From positions 1 to 57,631 of the forward strand of contig NZ_JACVXA010000033.1 of assembly GCF_014903745.1 (NCBI RefSeq): 57,631 bases of DNA, written 5' to 3'. Positions 33,460 through 42,132 of the stretch are shown in pieces. This stretch comes from Mangrovicoccus algicola (GTDB lineage: Bacteria; Pseudomonadota; Alphaproteobacteria; Rhodobacterales; Rhodobacteraceae). Numbering within the stretch: position 1 is the stretch's first letter; every line of letters begins with the position of its first letter. Position numbers and translations under genes: made by a program. A model generated the notes under the pieces. The model saw only the letters and a list, made by a program, of their open reading frames with translations, had not been told where the DNA came from and searched no databases.

Positions 33460-34674
33460 ATGGACGACCGCAGGCAGGCAGGTCTTTTCACGCCACAGGC
33501 GGAGAGCATCTCCGAAAGCATCATCCGCAACGCGGCGACCTTGTCGGATGCGCTGGACCATCACATGCGCCACAGCTTCCGCCCCGAAACCCGCAAGACC
33601 CTGCGCAAGTTCTCCCCGGCCGAAGTGTCCGAACTGACCGGGATCAGCCTGTCGAACCTGCGCACGCGCCACCAGGAAGGCGATTTTCCCGATGTGGAGA
33701 CCGATGCGCGGGGGCGGCGCCTGTATGACGCGGCCGAGATCGCGCAGATCCGCGAGATCATGGCCCAGACCGGGCGCAACGGGCATATCTATCAGCCCGG
33801 CCGCCGCGAGGGCGACGCGCTTCAGGTGATTTCGGTCGTCAACTTCAAGGGCGGCAGCTCCAAGACCACCACCGCGATCCACCTCGCCCAGCGATACGCG
33901 CTGCGCGGCTATCGGGTTCTGGCGGTGGACATGGACCCGCAGGCGAGCCTGACGACCATGTTCGGCTATCGCCCCGAGCTGGAATTCGTGGATCACGGCA
34001 CCGTCTATGACGCGTTGCGCTACGAGGATCCGGTGCCGATGAGCCAGGTGATCCGCAAGACCTATTTCCACAATCTCGACCTCGCCCCGGCCGGCCTCCT
34101 GCTGTCGGAATACGAGACCGAGACCGCCTATGCGCTGCAGCACCGGATCGAACCGCCCTTCACCCAGCGCCTGTCGATCGCGCTGGACGAGATCGAGGCC
34201 GATTACGACCTGGTCATCATCGACTGCCCGCCGCAGCTGGGCTTCACCACGATGACCGCCCTTCTCGCCTCGACGGGGCTGCTGATCACGGTGATCCCCT
34301 CGATGCTGGACATCGCCTCGATGGCGCAGTTCATGGAACTGGCCGGAGAGACGGTGCGCACGCTGGAGGAACAGGCGGGGCCGACCGACTGGAAGTTCAT
34401 GAAATTCATGATCGCCCGCTACGAACCCACGGATGTGCCGCAATCGCAGATGGCAGGGTTCCTCAAATCCATCCTGCTCGACCAGGTGCTGCACACGCCG
34501 ATGCTGAAATCGACCGCGATTTCCGATGCCGGGATGACCCAGCAGACGGTCTATGAGCTGGAGCCGGGGCAGATCGTGCGCAAGACCCGCGACCGGATCA
34601 TGGAAAGCCTCAACGGCGTCGCGGACGAGCTTGAAACCATCATCCAGCAGGCCTGGGGACGGAGGACCGACTGA
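33460..34674 (+). CDS. repA: Plasmid partitioning ATPase RepA (ParA family)
   Basis: ParA-type ATPase that segregates the replicon and represses repABC. 404 residues. The N-terminal winged HTH region (FSPAEVSELTGISLSNLRTR) is typical of RepA proteins. The deviant Walker A KGGSSKTTT is at about 130-138, Walker A' in AVDMDPQASLTTMFG, and Walker B in YDLVIIDCPPQLGF. The start is followed by DDRRQAGLFTPQAESISESI, typical of RepA N-termini; no strong ribosome site. Its stop overlaps the repB start (TGATG), the normal coupling in repABC operons. Confidence 0.97.
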   Translation: MDDRRQAGLFTPQAESISESIIRNAATLSDALDHHMRHSFRPETRKTLRKFSPAEVSELTGISLSNLRTRHQEGDFPDVETDARGRRLYDAAEIAQIREIMAQTGRNGHIYQPGRREGDALQVISVVNFKGGSSKTTTAIHLAQRYALRGYRVLAVDMDPQASLTTMFGYRPELEFVDHGTVYDALRYEDPVPMSQVIRKTYFHNLDLAPAGLLLSEYETETAYALQHRIEPPFTQRLSIALDEIEADYDLVIIDCPPQLGFTTMTALLASTGLLITVIPSMLDIASMAQFMELAGETVRTLEEQAGPTDWKFMKFMIARYEPTDVPQSQMAGFLKSILLDQVLHTPMLKSTAISDAGMTQQTVYELEPGQIVRKTRDRIMESLNGVADELETIIQQAWGRRTD

Positions 34675-35654
34675 TGGCGCGCCGCAACATGTTCCAGCCG
34701 CCCCGCCCTCCGGCCGAGCCCGGCACCCCGGCCCAGCCCGCCGCCCCGTCCGGGCGCAGCGGGTTTCCGGCCACCGGCGCGATGACCGCGATGAAGACGA
34801 CCCTGCGCGATCTCAGTTCCAACGCGGTGCGCGAGATCGACCCTGCGGTGATCGAGGAGGACGGGCCGCGCGACCGGCTGGCCTTCTCCGACCGCGAGGT
34901 GGCGGATCTGGCCGACAGCATCCGCGAACACGGCCAGCAGGTGCCGATCATGGTGCGCCCGGTCGCCGAACGGCCCGGGCATTACCGCATCGTCTATGGC
35001 CGCCGCCGCCTGCGCGCCATCCGGCTGCTGGGGATCCCCGCCAAGGCGATGATCCGCACGCTCAGCGACGAGCAGGCGATCTTGGCCCAGGGGCAGGAGA
35101 ACAGCCAGCGGCTGGATCCGAGCTTCATCGAGAAGGCGCTGTTCGTCGGCGAACTGGCCGCGGCGGGCTATTCCAACCCGGTGATCATGGATGCGCTGGC
35201 CATCGACAAGGCGATGCTGTCGCGGATGACGAAGGTCTGCGATCACGTGCCCGCCGGTCTGGCCCAACGCATCGGCCCCGCCCACGGCATCGGCCGCCGC
35301 CGCTGGGAGGACCTGGCCGAAGCCCTGCGCGATAGCGGCGCAGACCCTGACGCGATCGCGTCGCAGGCGCTGGATCACCGGCCCGAGGCAGGTTCGGACG
35401 ACCGTTTCCTCGCCGTGTTCTCGGCCCTTCGCCCGGCGGCTGCCGCCCCTGCCCCGTCCGCCCGCGCCGCAAGCCGGATCAGCGACCGCGATGGCCGCCC
35501 CCTGGCAGAGATCCGCAGCACCGCCCGCAGTGTCGGGCTGAAGCTGGCGACGGCAGAGCAGCCGGAATTCAGCCGCTGGTTCGCCGAGAATGCCGAAGAG
35601 ATTCTGCGCCGTCTGCATGACGAGTGGCAGGAAGACCGGGACCCACAGGCATAA
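34674..35654 (+). CDS. repB: Plasmid partitioning protein RepB (ParB family)
   Basis: Centromere-binding ParB-type protein, 326 residues. The N-terminal ParB/CTPase box contains REHGQQVPIMVRPV and YRIVYGRRRLRAIRLLG. The central HTH spans roughly AAGYSNPVIMDALAIDKAMLSRMTKV. The C-terminal dimerisation region has DRDGRPLAEIRSTARSVGLK and EFSRWFAENAEEILRRLHDEW. It is expected to bind the GTTGTCCGCGGACAAC palindromes at 35973 and 36972. Second gene of repABC. Confidence 0.97.
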   Translation: MARRNMFQPPRPPAEPGTPAQPAAPSGRSGFPATGAMTAMKTTLRDLSSNAVREIDPAVIEEDGPRDRLAFSDREVADLADSIREHGQQVPIMVRPVAERPGHYRIVYGRRRLRAIRLLGIPAKAMIRTLSDEQAILAQGQENSQRLDPSFIEKALFVGELAAAGYSNPVIMDALAIDKAMLSRMTKVCDHVPAGLAQRIGPAHGIGRRRWEDLAEALRDSGADPDAIASQALDHRPEAGSDDRFLAVFSALRPAAAAPAPSARAASRISDRDGRPLAEIRSTARSVGLKLATAEQPEFSRWFAENAEEILRRLHDEWQEDRDPQA

Positions 35655-35713
35655 ACGTCCCGGAAGACTGACCGAAACCCCAACCAGAGGAGCACAGACG
35701 AGGCGCAGCAGAT

Positions 35714-35815
35714 AAAGAAAGAGCCCCCCGAGAAAATCCCAGAGAGCCCGATCTGTCTTTAGCATCTTCAGGTCTACCAGCTTCTCGCCAGTCGTCAAGC
35801 ACATCCGATTCGGGT
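35714..35815 (-). ncRNA. Predicted counter-transcribed RNA (incompatibility RNA) of repABC
   Basis: The 262-bp repB-repC gap in repABC replicons normally encodes an antisense RNA that limits RepC synthesis. Here the minus strand carries a plausible terminator: stem GCTCTCTG/CGGGGGGC (complement of 35723-35747, using G-U pairs in RNA) followed by TCTTTCTTT. Upstream lies a stretch whose plus-strand complement (CTTCAGGTCTACCAGCTTCT) resembles the conserved repABC intergenic element. The 5' end is only an estimate. Confidence 0.5.
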
Positions 35816-35916
35816 GACCGAAAGGTGTGTCCTGCCGTCACTCCTGCGCCGTCTTCATGCGGTCCGGAAACAGGGATTTGCACGCCGGGGCCATGACGCC
35901 GCCCTTGTGATCGAGC

Positions 35917-36963
35917 ATGACCCCGATTGCCACGCTTGTCCCGCGGAGCCCTGCTCCGACGGAAGGGAGCCCGTTGTCCGCGGACAACCGCTTCGCCCTG
36001 ATGCCCGCCCTGCGCCAGGCCCGTGCCGTGCTGGGCCTGTCCCCGGCCGTGCTTGCCACGCTGGAGGCGATGCTGACCTGCCTGCCGAAAACCGGCAGCG
36101 CGCATGTCGTCTTCGCCTCGAACGAGACGCTGATCCGGCGGCGCAACGGGGTCTCGGACCGGACGATCCGCCGCCATGTCGCGCATCTGGCGGCGATCGG
36201 CCTGCTGCGGCGCTGTGACAGCCCCAACGGAAAACGCTACAGCCGCCGCAACCCGCTGACCGGGGAAATGCTTCGTTTCGGGTTCGATCTTTCCCCCCTG
36301 TTCGGACGCGCCGACGAGATCCGCCGGATGGCCGCCGCCGAAACGGCCCGGCAGGAGGCCTGCGATGTGCTGCGCCTGCGCATCCGGACCGTCCTGTCCG
36401 CGGTGCCCGAGGAACAGCGGATGGACCTGCTGCGACGGTTGCGCCGCCGCCTGTCCCTGGAGGAACTGGAAGACATCCTGGCCCCCCTGCGCAGCCTGGA
36501 GCCCGACACGAACACCATGCCCACCCCCCCTGACCATCCCGCAACCGAGCTTGTCACATCGGACGGAATGACCGCCACCGACAGCCAATCTGTCCGCCAC
36601 TGTCAGAGATCCAACCAAGAAACCCGGAAAGACTCGCCCAGCGAACTGCGCCCGGACCAGATCGGCGCGGCCTGCCGGTTTGCCCTGTCCTTCTCGGCAA
36701 CGGACATATCCGGCTGGCCGCAGCTCTGCGATCATGCGGACCGGCTGGCTTCGATGATGGGCATCGACGGAGATAGCCTGCGACAGGCCAAGGCCAGATG
36801 CGGACCCCGTTCCGTGGCCAAGACCCTGATGCTGATTGCCGAGATGAAGTCACGGGTGAAAACCGCGCCCGCCTATTTCCGATCCGTGACCACGGGGATG
36901 CGCGCGGGCGATTTCGATCCCGACAGGCTCATTGCAAGGCGGCTTCGGGCCGGGGCGGCATGA
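35917..36963 (+). CDS. repC: Replication initiator RepC
   Basis: Initiator that binds the replicon origin, which in repABC plasmids lies inside repC. 348 residues, shorter than most RepC proteins (about 380-430). The N-terminal winged-helix domain is clear: RFALMPALRQARAVLGLSPAVL, SAHVVFASNETLIRRRNGVSDRTIRRHVAHL, RRCDSPNGKRYSRRN, LRFGFDLSPLFGR. The C-terminal domain (RPDQIGAACRFALSF to AYFRSVTTGM) is present, so the shortness comes from the linker and N-terminus. One parS palindrome overlaps codons ~19-25 and another follows the stop by 8 bp. The start has only a weak ribosome site, which fits the tight control of RepC by the antisense RNA. Confidence 0.95.
   Translation: MTPIATLVPRSPAPTEGSPLSADNRFALMPALRQARAVLGLSPAVLATLEAMLTCLPKTGSAHVVFASNETLIRRRNGVSDRTIRRHVAHLAAIGLLRRCDSPNGKRYSRRNPLTGEMLRFGFDLSPLFGRADEIRRMAAAETARQEACDVLRLRIRTVLSAVPEEQRMDLLRRLRRRLSLEELEDILAPLRSLEPDTNTMPTPPDHPATELVTSDGMTATDSQSVRHCQRSNQETRKDSPSELRPDQIGAACRFALSFSATDISGWPQLCDHADRLASMMGIDGDSLRQAKARCGPRSVAKTLMLIAEMKSRVKTAPAYFRSVTTGMRAGDFDPDRLIARRLRAGAA
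35973..35988. promoter_or_regulatory. parS-type centromere palindrome, copy 1
   Basis: GTTGTCCGCGGACAAC, a perfect 16-bp palindrome fitting the repABC parS consensus GTTNNNNGCNNNNAAC, inside the 5' end of repC. Predicted RepB binding site. Confidence 0.85.
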
Positions 36964-36971
36964 TGCCGGAC

Positions 36972-36987
36972 GTTGTCCGCGGACAAC
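36972..36987. promoter_or_regulatory. parS-type centromere palindrome, copy 2
   Basis: Exact second copy of GTTGTCCGCGGACAAC, 8 bp after the repC stop. The pair brackets repC and the origin it contains. Confidence 0.85.
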
Positions 36988-37069
36988 CGCAGCAATCGCG
37001 GCTATGGTCATTCTCCGGCTGGCACGCGACAACTGCCCAGCGACCCGAACCATCCGAGGAGAAGCAGGC

Positions 37070-37708
37070 ATGAAGCGCAAGGGACAAGGGGAATTGTCGC
37101 AGGATCCGCATGCCGTCCGCGAGATCCGCGAGAAGACCCTGGAAGTCGCCATCGGCCGCGAAGTGAGGGAATTGCGCCGGCGCCAGAGACTGACCGGCGC
37201 GGAACTGGCCGCAGCGGCGGGGTTGTCCGTGGGCATGCTGTCCAAGATCGAGAACGGGGTGATCTCGCCGTCGCTTGCCACGATCCAGACCCTGGCCCAT
37301 GCGCTGCGGGTGCCGCTGGTCCAGCTTTTCGCCGGGTATGAGGAAACCCGCGGCTGCATGCATGTGAAGGCAGGGCAGGGGGTGGAGACAGACCGCGCGG
37401 GAACCCGGGCGGGGCACCAGTATCACCTTCTGGGGCATATCGGCTCGAACGACTCCGGGGTGGTGGTCGAACCCTACATGATCACGCTGGACAACCAGAG
37501 CGACACGTTTCCGACCTTCCAGCACGAGGGGATCGAGATGCTCTACATGCTCGATGGCGAGATGGGCTACCGCCATGGCGACCAGCTGTACCGGATGGAG
37601 CCGGGCGACACGCTGCTTTTCGATTCCGATGCCCCCCACGGTCCGGAGCAACTTGTCCGCCTGCCGATCCGGTATCTGTCGATCATCACCTATCCGCAGC
37701 AGGGGTGA
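37070..37708 (+). CDS. XRE-family regulator with C-terminal cupin domain
   Basis: DNA-binding regulator, 212 residues. N-terminal XRE HTH: LRRRQRLTGAELAAAAGLSV and GMLSKIENGVISPSLATIQTLA (about residues 27-70). C-terminal cupin: GIEMLYMLDGEMGYRHGDQLYRMEPGDTLLFDSDAPHGPE, with H-rich metal-site positions. Proteins of this build often sense a small ligand in the cupin and control an adjacent catabolic operon. It lies directly upstream of mgsA in the same direction, and the repeats at 37778-37808 are candidate binding sites. Start at 37070 (MKRKGQGEL) with GAGGAG upstream; the longer open frame overlaps repC. Likely controls the N-methylglutamate genes, by inference from position. Confidence 0.88.
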   Translation: MKRKGQGELSQDPHAVREIREKTLEVAIGREVRELRRRQRLTGAELAAAAGLSVGMLSKIENGVISPSLATIQTLAHALRVPLVQLFAGYEETRGCMHVKAGQGVETDRAGTRAGHQYHLLGHIGSNDSGVVVEPYMITLDNQSDTFPTFQHEGIEMLYMLDGEMGYRHGDQLYRMEPGDTLLFDSDAPHGPEQLVRLPIRYLSIITYPQQG

Positions 37709-37777
37709 GACACGGCCTGCCCGGAAAGCAGGCAATCCCGACGGTAGCCGGATGAAATCGGCCCGCGCCTCTATTTT

Positions 37778-37808
37778 TTCCTAGCAGGAATGTTTATTTC
37801 CTCTTAGG
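37778..37808. promoter_or_regulatory. Alternating TTCCT/AGGAA repeats before mgsA
   Basis: TTCCT-AGC-AGGAA (37778-37790) is an exact inverted repeat, and the same AGGAA also pairs with TTCCT at 37798-37802 across a 7-nt spacer. A related TTTCCTCTTAGGGG follows. The array lies 50-80 bp before mgsA in an AT-rich stretch, so it is a candidate operator or promoter for the XRE-cupin regulator. Confidence 0.5.
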
Positions 37809-37859
37809 GGTGTTTCGAAAGGCGGCACCGGCCGCATCCAAGATCATCCCGGAGGACCC

Positions 37860-38747
37860 ATGTGTGGCATTGTCGGCCTGTTCCTGAAAAATGATGCGCT
37901 GCATCCCCGGCTGGGCGACATGCTCGGCGACATGCTGGTGACGATGACCGATCGCGGGCCCGACAGTGCCGGCATCGCCATCTACGGCCCCGCGGGGGAG
38001 GGAACGAAGATCACCGTCCAGTCCGACACGCCCGGCGCCGCCTTCGATGGGCTGGCGGAGGCGCTCAGTGCGGAGCTGGGTGCTGCGGTGACCATGACGC
38101 GGGCGGATACGCATGCGGTGCTGCACATGCCGGAGGCGGTCGCCGCCGCGGCCATCGCCGCCCTCGAGGCACGCGGGCTGCGCGTCATGGGGACGGGCCG
38201 GTCGATGGAGATCTTCAAGGAGGTCGGCCTGCCTGCGGATGTGCTGGAGCGTTTCGGCATCCGCGCGATGGGCGGCACGCACGGGATCGGCCATACCCGC
38301 ATGGCCACGGAATCCGCGGTGACGACCCTGGGGGCGCATCCGTTTTCCACCGCCGATGACCAGTGCCTGGTGCATAATGGCAGCCTGTCGAACCACAACC
38401 AGATGCGCCGCCGCCTGGCGAAGAAGGGCGTGATGACCCGCACCGAGAACGATACCGAGGTGGGCGCCGCCTATATCTCCTCGCGCATCGCCGAGGGGGC
38501 GACGCTGGGCGAGGCGCTGGAGGGGACGCTGAAGGATCTCGACGGGTTCTTCACCTTCGTCACCGGCACCAGGGACGGGTTCGGCGTGGTGCGCGACCCG
38601 ATCGCCTGCAAGCCCGCGGTGATGGCCGAAACGCCCGATTACGTGGCCTTCGCCTCCGAATACCGCGCCTTCGCCGATCTGCCCGGGATCGAGGCCGCCC
38701 GCGTCTGGGAACCCGAACCGGCAACCGTCTATTTCTGGGAGCGCTGA
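37860..38747 (+). CDS. mgsA: N-methylglutamate synthase subunit A (class II glutamine amidotransferase)
   Basis: Glutaminase-type subunit (GlxB-like) of the glutamate-synthase-like complex that forms N-methylglutamate from glutamate and gamma-glutamylmethylamide. 295 residues. The N-terminal nucleophile is Cys2 (MCGIVGLF), followed by MTDRGPDSAGIAIYG and GIGHTRMATESAV, HPFSTADDQCLVHNGSLSNHNQ and ENDTEVGAAYI, all class II amidotransferase motifs. Excellent ribosome site (GGAGG, 5 nt before ATG). First gene of mgsA-mgsB-mgsC-gmaS. Assignment to the methylamine pathway rests on the neighbours gmaS and mgdABCD. Confidence 0.9.
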   Translation: MCGIVGLFLKNDALHPRLGDMLGDMLVTMTDRGPDSAGIAIYGPAGEGTKITVQSDTPGAAFDGLAEALSAELGAAVTMTRADTHAVLHMPEAVAAAAIAALEARGLRVMGTGRSMEIFKEVGLPADVLERFGIRAMGGTHGIGHTRMATESAVTTLGAHPFSTADDQCLVHNGSLSNHNQMRRRLAKKGVMTRTENDTEVGAAYISSRIAEGATLGEALEGTLKDLDGFFTFVTGTRDGFGVVRDPIACKPAVMAETPDYVAFASEYRAFADLPGIEAARVWEPEPATVYFWER

Positions 38748-38750
38748 ACG

Positions 38751-39428
38751 ATGTCCGTCCTCGACCTGCAGGCGATGGGCCTGCGCGCGATCAATACCAC
38801 GCTGCAATCCGCCGCGGGCTCCGGCGACAGTTTCACCATCGCGAACCCGCGCGGCAGCCACGCGGTCGCCGTCGGGCTGGACGGCCCGCTGAACGTGACC
38901 GTGCAAGGCTCCACCGGCTATTACTGCGCGGGGATGAACAAGGAGGCCGAGATCACCGTGGAGGGATCGGCGGGGCCGGGCCTGGCCGAGAACATGATGT
39001 CCGGCACCGTGACCGTGACGGGCGATGCAAGCCAGTATGCCGGGGCGACCGGGCGGGGCGGGCTGCTGAACATCCGCGGCAATGCCTCTTCGCGCTGCGG
39101 CATCTCGATGAAGGGCATCGACATCGTCGTGCATGGCAATATCGGACACATGTCCGCTTTCATGGCGCAGAAGGGCAACCTGGTCGTGCTGGGCGATGCC
39201 GGGGATGCGCTGGGGGACAGCCTCTACGAGGCGCGGATCTTCGTGCGCGGCAAGGTGGCGTCGCTCGGCGCCGATTGCGTCGAGAAGGAGATGCGCCCCG
39301 AACACCTGGAGATCCTCGCCGACCTCCTGTCCCGCGCGGGCGCGGATGCGGCGCCCGGCGAGTTCCGCCGCTACGGCTCGGCGCGCAACCTCTACAATTT
39401 CAACATCGACCACGCGGACCAGTACTGA
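38751..39428 (+). CDS. mgsB: N-methylglutamate synthase subunit B (GltB C-terminal-domain-like, GlxC)
   Basis: 225 residues matching the C-terminal beta-helix domain of glutamate synthase large subunits (GXGXG repeats): GSHAVAVGLDGPLNVTVQGS, GEG-like turns in VEGSAGPGLAENMMSGTVTV, and VVHGNIGHMSAFMAQKGNLVVL. It starts 3 bp after the mgsA stop and overlaps mgsC by TGATG, so the three subunits are translated together. The domain is thought to bridge the amidotransferase and FMN subunits. Confidence 0.9.
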   Translation: MSVLDLQAMGLRAINTTLQSAAGSGDSFTIANPRGSHAVAVGLDGPLNVTVQGSTGYYCAGMNKEAEITVEGSAGPGLAENMMSGTVTVTGDASQYAGATGRGGLLNIRGNASSRCGISMKGIDIVVHGNIGHMSAFMAQKGNLVVLGDAGDALGDSLYEARIFVRGKVASLGADCVEKEMRPEHLEILADLLSRAGADAAPGEFRRYGSARNLYNFNIDHADQY

Positions 39429-40753
39429 TGGACAAGACCCCCAAGACCGAGCCGCGCCAGAGCTGGACCTTCTCGCGCGAGGTGAATGCCGAGATCCGCC
39501 GCGCCGCGGCCACCGGCATCTACGACATCCGCGGCGGCGGCGCGAAGCGCCGGGTCCCGCATTTCGACGACCTGCTGTTCCTGGGCGCCTCGATGTCGCG
39601 CTACCCGCTGGAGGGATACCGCGAGAAATGCGACACCTCCGTCACGCTGGGCACCCGCTTTGCCACGAAACCGATCGAGCTGAAGATCCCGGTGACCATC
39701 GCGGGCATGTCCTTCGGCGCGCTTTCGGGCGCGGCCAAGGAGGCGCTGGGGCGCGGGGCCACGCTGGCGGGGACCTCGACCACCACCGGCGACGGCGGCA
39801 TGACCGAGGAGGAGCGCGGCCATTCCGAGAAGCTGGTCTACCAGTACCTGCCGTCCCGCTACGGCATGAATCCCGACGACCTGCGCCGGGCGGATGCGAT
39901 CGAGATCGTGGTGGGGCAGGGGGCGAAACCTGGCGGCGGCGGCATGCTGCTGGGCCAGAAGATCACCGAGCGCGTCGCGGGAATGCGCGACCTGCCGCAG
40001 GGGGTCGACCAGCGGTCTGCCTGCCGTCACCCGGACTGGACCGGGCCCGACGACCTGGAGATCAAGATCCTGGAGCTGCGCGAGATCACCAACTGGGAAA
40101 AGCCCATCTACATCAAGATCGGCGGCGCGCGGCCCTATTACGACACGGCGCTGGCGGTGAAGGCCGGGGCGGATGTCGTGGTGCTTGACGGGATGCAGGG
40201 CGGCACGGCGGCCACCCAGGACGTGTTCATCGAGAATGTCGGCCAGCCGACCCTGGCCTGCATCCGTCCTGCCGTCCAGGCGCTGCAGGATCTGGGGATG
40301 CATCGCGAGGTGCAGCTGGTGGTCTCGGGCGGCGTCCGCACGGGGGCGGACATGGCCAAGGCGCTGGCGCTCGGCGCGGATGCGGTGGCCATCGGCACCG
40401 CCGCGCTGGTGGCGCTCGGCGACAACGACCCGAAATGGGAGGCCGAGTACCAGGCGATGGGCACCACCGCGGGGGCCTATGACGACTGGCACGAGGGCCG
40501 GGACCCCGCGGGGATCACCACCCAGGACCCGGCGCTGGCGGCGCGGCTCGACCCGGTCGCGGCCGGGCGGCGGCTGCGCAACTACCTCAACGTGATGACG
40601 CTGGAATGCCAGACCATCGCGCGGGCCTGCGGCAAAAGCCATGTCCACAACCTCGAACCCGAGGATCTCTGCGCGCTGACCATGGAGGCCGCCGCCATGG
40701 CGCGCGTGCCGCTGGCGGGCACCGAGTGGTGGCCGGGCAAAGCCGGGTTCTGA
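39428..40753 (+). CDS. mgsC: N-methylglutamate synthase subunit C (FMN-binding glutamate-synthase domain)
   Basis: Catalytic TIM-barrel subunit (441 residues) of the GltB central type. Family motifs: ITIAGMSFGALSGAAKEALG in close form, TSTTTGDGGMTEEER, IVVGQGAKPGGGGMLLGQKI, IKIGGARPYYDTALAVKAGADVVVLDGMQGGTAATQ, VVSGGVRTGADMAKALALGADAVAIG (FMN phosphate site). Near the C-terminus, cysteines in LECQTIARACGKS and PEDLCALT lie where glutamate synthases hold an iron-sulfur cluster; whether they do so here is inference. Start at 39428 overlaps the mgsB stop. Confidence 0.91.
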   Translation: MDKTPKTEPRQSWTFSREVNAEIRRAAATGIYDIRGGGAKRRVPHFDDLLFLGASMSRYPLEGYREKCDTSVTLGTRFATKPIELKIPVTIAGMSFGALSGAAKEALGRGATLAGTSTTTGDGGMTEEERGHSEKLVYQYLPSRYGMNPDDLRRADAIEIVVGQGAKPGGGGMLLGQKITERVAGMRDLPQGVDQRSACRHPDWTGPDDLEIKILELREITNWEKPIYIKIGGARPYYDTALAVKAGADVVVLDGMQGGTAATQDVFIENVGQPTLACIRPAVQALQDLGMHREVQLVVSGGVRTGADMAKALALGADAVAIGTAALVALGDNDPKWEAEYQAMGTTAGAYDDWHEGRDPAGITTQDPALAARLDPVAAGRRLRNYLNVMTLECQTIARACGKSHVHNLEPEDLCALTMEAAAMARVPLAGTEWWPGKAGF

Positions 40754-40820
40754 ACAAAGAGTGAAGGACGGGGCGGGCACGGATCCGCCCCGCGCATGTG
40801 ACAGGGAAAAGGATGCGACG

Positions 40821-42125
40821 ATGACCGACCTCGCCGCCTATGCCGCCGATCGCGGCATCAAGTATTTCATGATCTCCTATACCGACCTCTTCGGCGGCCA
40901 GCGGGCCAAGCTGGTTCCGGCCCAGGCCATCGCCGGGATGCAGCAGGACGGCGCGGGCTTCGCGGGTTTCGCCACCTGGCTGGACCTGACGCCGGCGCAT
41001 CCCGACATGCTGGCCGTGCCGGATGCCTCCGCCGTGATCCAGCTGCCCTGGAAGCCCGAGGTTGCCTGGCTGCCCGCCGATTGCGTGATGGAGGGCGAGG
41101 CCGTCGCGCAGGCGCCCCGCAACGTGCTGCGCCGCCTGGTCGCCGAGGCCGCCGCGCAGGGGCTGCGGGTCAAGACCGGGATCGAGGCCGAATTCTTCCT
41201 GCTCTCCCCGGAGGGCACGGCCATCTCCGATGCGGCCGATACCGCCGACAAGCCCTGCTATGACCAGCAGGCGGTGATGCGCCGCTATGACGTGATCGCC
41301 GAGATCTGCGATTACATGCTGGACCTGGGCTGGGGCCCCTACCAGAACGACCACGAGGACGCCAACGGCCAGTTCGAGATGAACTGGGACTATGCCGATG
41401 CGCTGGTGACGGCGGACCGCCACAGCTTCTTCAAGTTCATGGTCAAGTCGGTGGCGGAAAAGCACGGGCTGCGCGCCACCTTCATGCCCAAGCCCTTTGC
41501 CGGGCTGACCGGCAATGGCTGCCATGCCCATGTCTCGGTCTGGGATGCCGAGGGCCGCGTCAACGCCTTTGCCGACCCCTCGAAGGAGCTGGGCCTGTCC
41601 GGCCAGGGCCGCAGCTTCCTCGGCGGGATCATGACCCATGCCGAGGGCTTGGCCGCGATCACCAACCCGACCGTCAACAGCTACAAGCGGATCAACGCGC
41701 CGCGCACCACCTCGGGGGCGACCTGGGCGCCCAATGCCGTGACCTGGACGGGCAACAACCGCACCCACATGGTGCGCGTGCCGGGACCCGGGCGGTTCGA
41801 GCTGCGCCTGCCCGACGGCGCGGCGAACCCCTATCTGCTGCAGGCGGCGATCATCGCGGCCGGGCTGTCGGGCCTGGCATCGGGGGCCGATCCGGGGCCG
41901 TGCCGCGACATCGACATGTATGCCGAGGGCCACCTTGTCACGGATGCGCCGCGCCTGCCGCTGAACCTGCTGGATGCGCTGCGGGCCTTCGATGCCGATG
42001 AGGGGCTCAAGGCGATGCTGGGGCCGGATTTCTCCGCCTCCTACATCCGCATGAAGATGCAGGAATGGACCGATTTCACCGCCCATTTCACCGATTGGGA
42101 ACGCAGGACCACCCTCGATATCTGA
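40821..42125 (+). CDS. gmaS: Gamma-glutamylmethylamide synthetase (type III glutamine-synthetase-like)
   Basis: ATP-dependent ligase of the glutamine synthetase fold, 434 residues, which joins methylamine to glutamate. GS motifs: KTGIEAEFFLL (metal-binding Glu), EDANGQFEMNWDYADAL, FMPKPFAGLTGNGCHAHVSVW (substrate loop), INAPRTTSGATWAPNAVTWTGNNRTHMVRVPGPGRFELRLPDGAANPY split over the ATP and glutamate sites. The N-terminal IKYFMISYTDLFGGQRAKLVP is characteristic of the GlnT/GmaS group rather than housekeeping GlnA. Start at 40821 with AGGGAAAAGGA upstream. Its place between mgsABC and mgdABCD supports GmaS over a plain glutamine synthetase. Confidence 0.92.
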   Translation: MTDLAAYAADRGIKYFMISYTDLFGGQRAKLVPAQAIAGMQQDGAGFAGFATWLDLTPAHPDMLAVPDASAVIQLPWKPEVAWLPADCVMEGEAVAQAPRNVLRRLVAEAAAQGLRVKTGIEAEFFLLSPEGTAISDAADTADKPCYDQQAVMRRYDVIAEICDYMLDLGWGPYQNDHEDANGQFEMNWDYADALVTADRHSFFKFMVKSVAEKHGLRATFMPKPFAGLTGNGCHAHVSVWDAEGRVNAFADPSKELGLSGQGRSFLGGIMTHAEGLAAITNPTVNSYKRINAPRTTSGATWAPNAVTWTGNNRTHMVRVPGPGRFELRLPDGAANPYLLQAAIIAAGLSGLASGADPGPCRDIDMYAEGHLVTDAPRLPLNLLDALRAFDADEGLKAMLGPDFSASYIRMKMQEWTDFTAHFTDWERRTTLDI

Positions 42126-42132
42126 CCCGCGC

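Noticed and set aside
34551-35804. Minus-strand frame of ~417 codons opposite repB and the repB-repC gap
   Set aside because: Shadow of repB. Its start region coincides with the predicted antisense RNA, which is better explained as non-coding.
37794-39413. Minus-strand frame of ~539 codons opposite mgsA and mgsB
   Set aside because: Shadow frame rich in His, Arg and Asp; the plus strand has Cys2 amidotransferase and GltB-type motifs.
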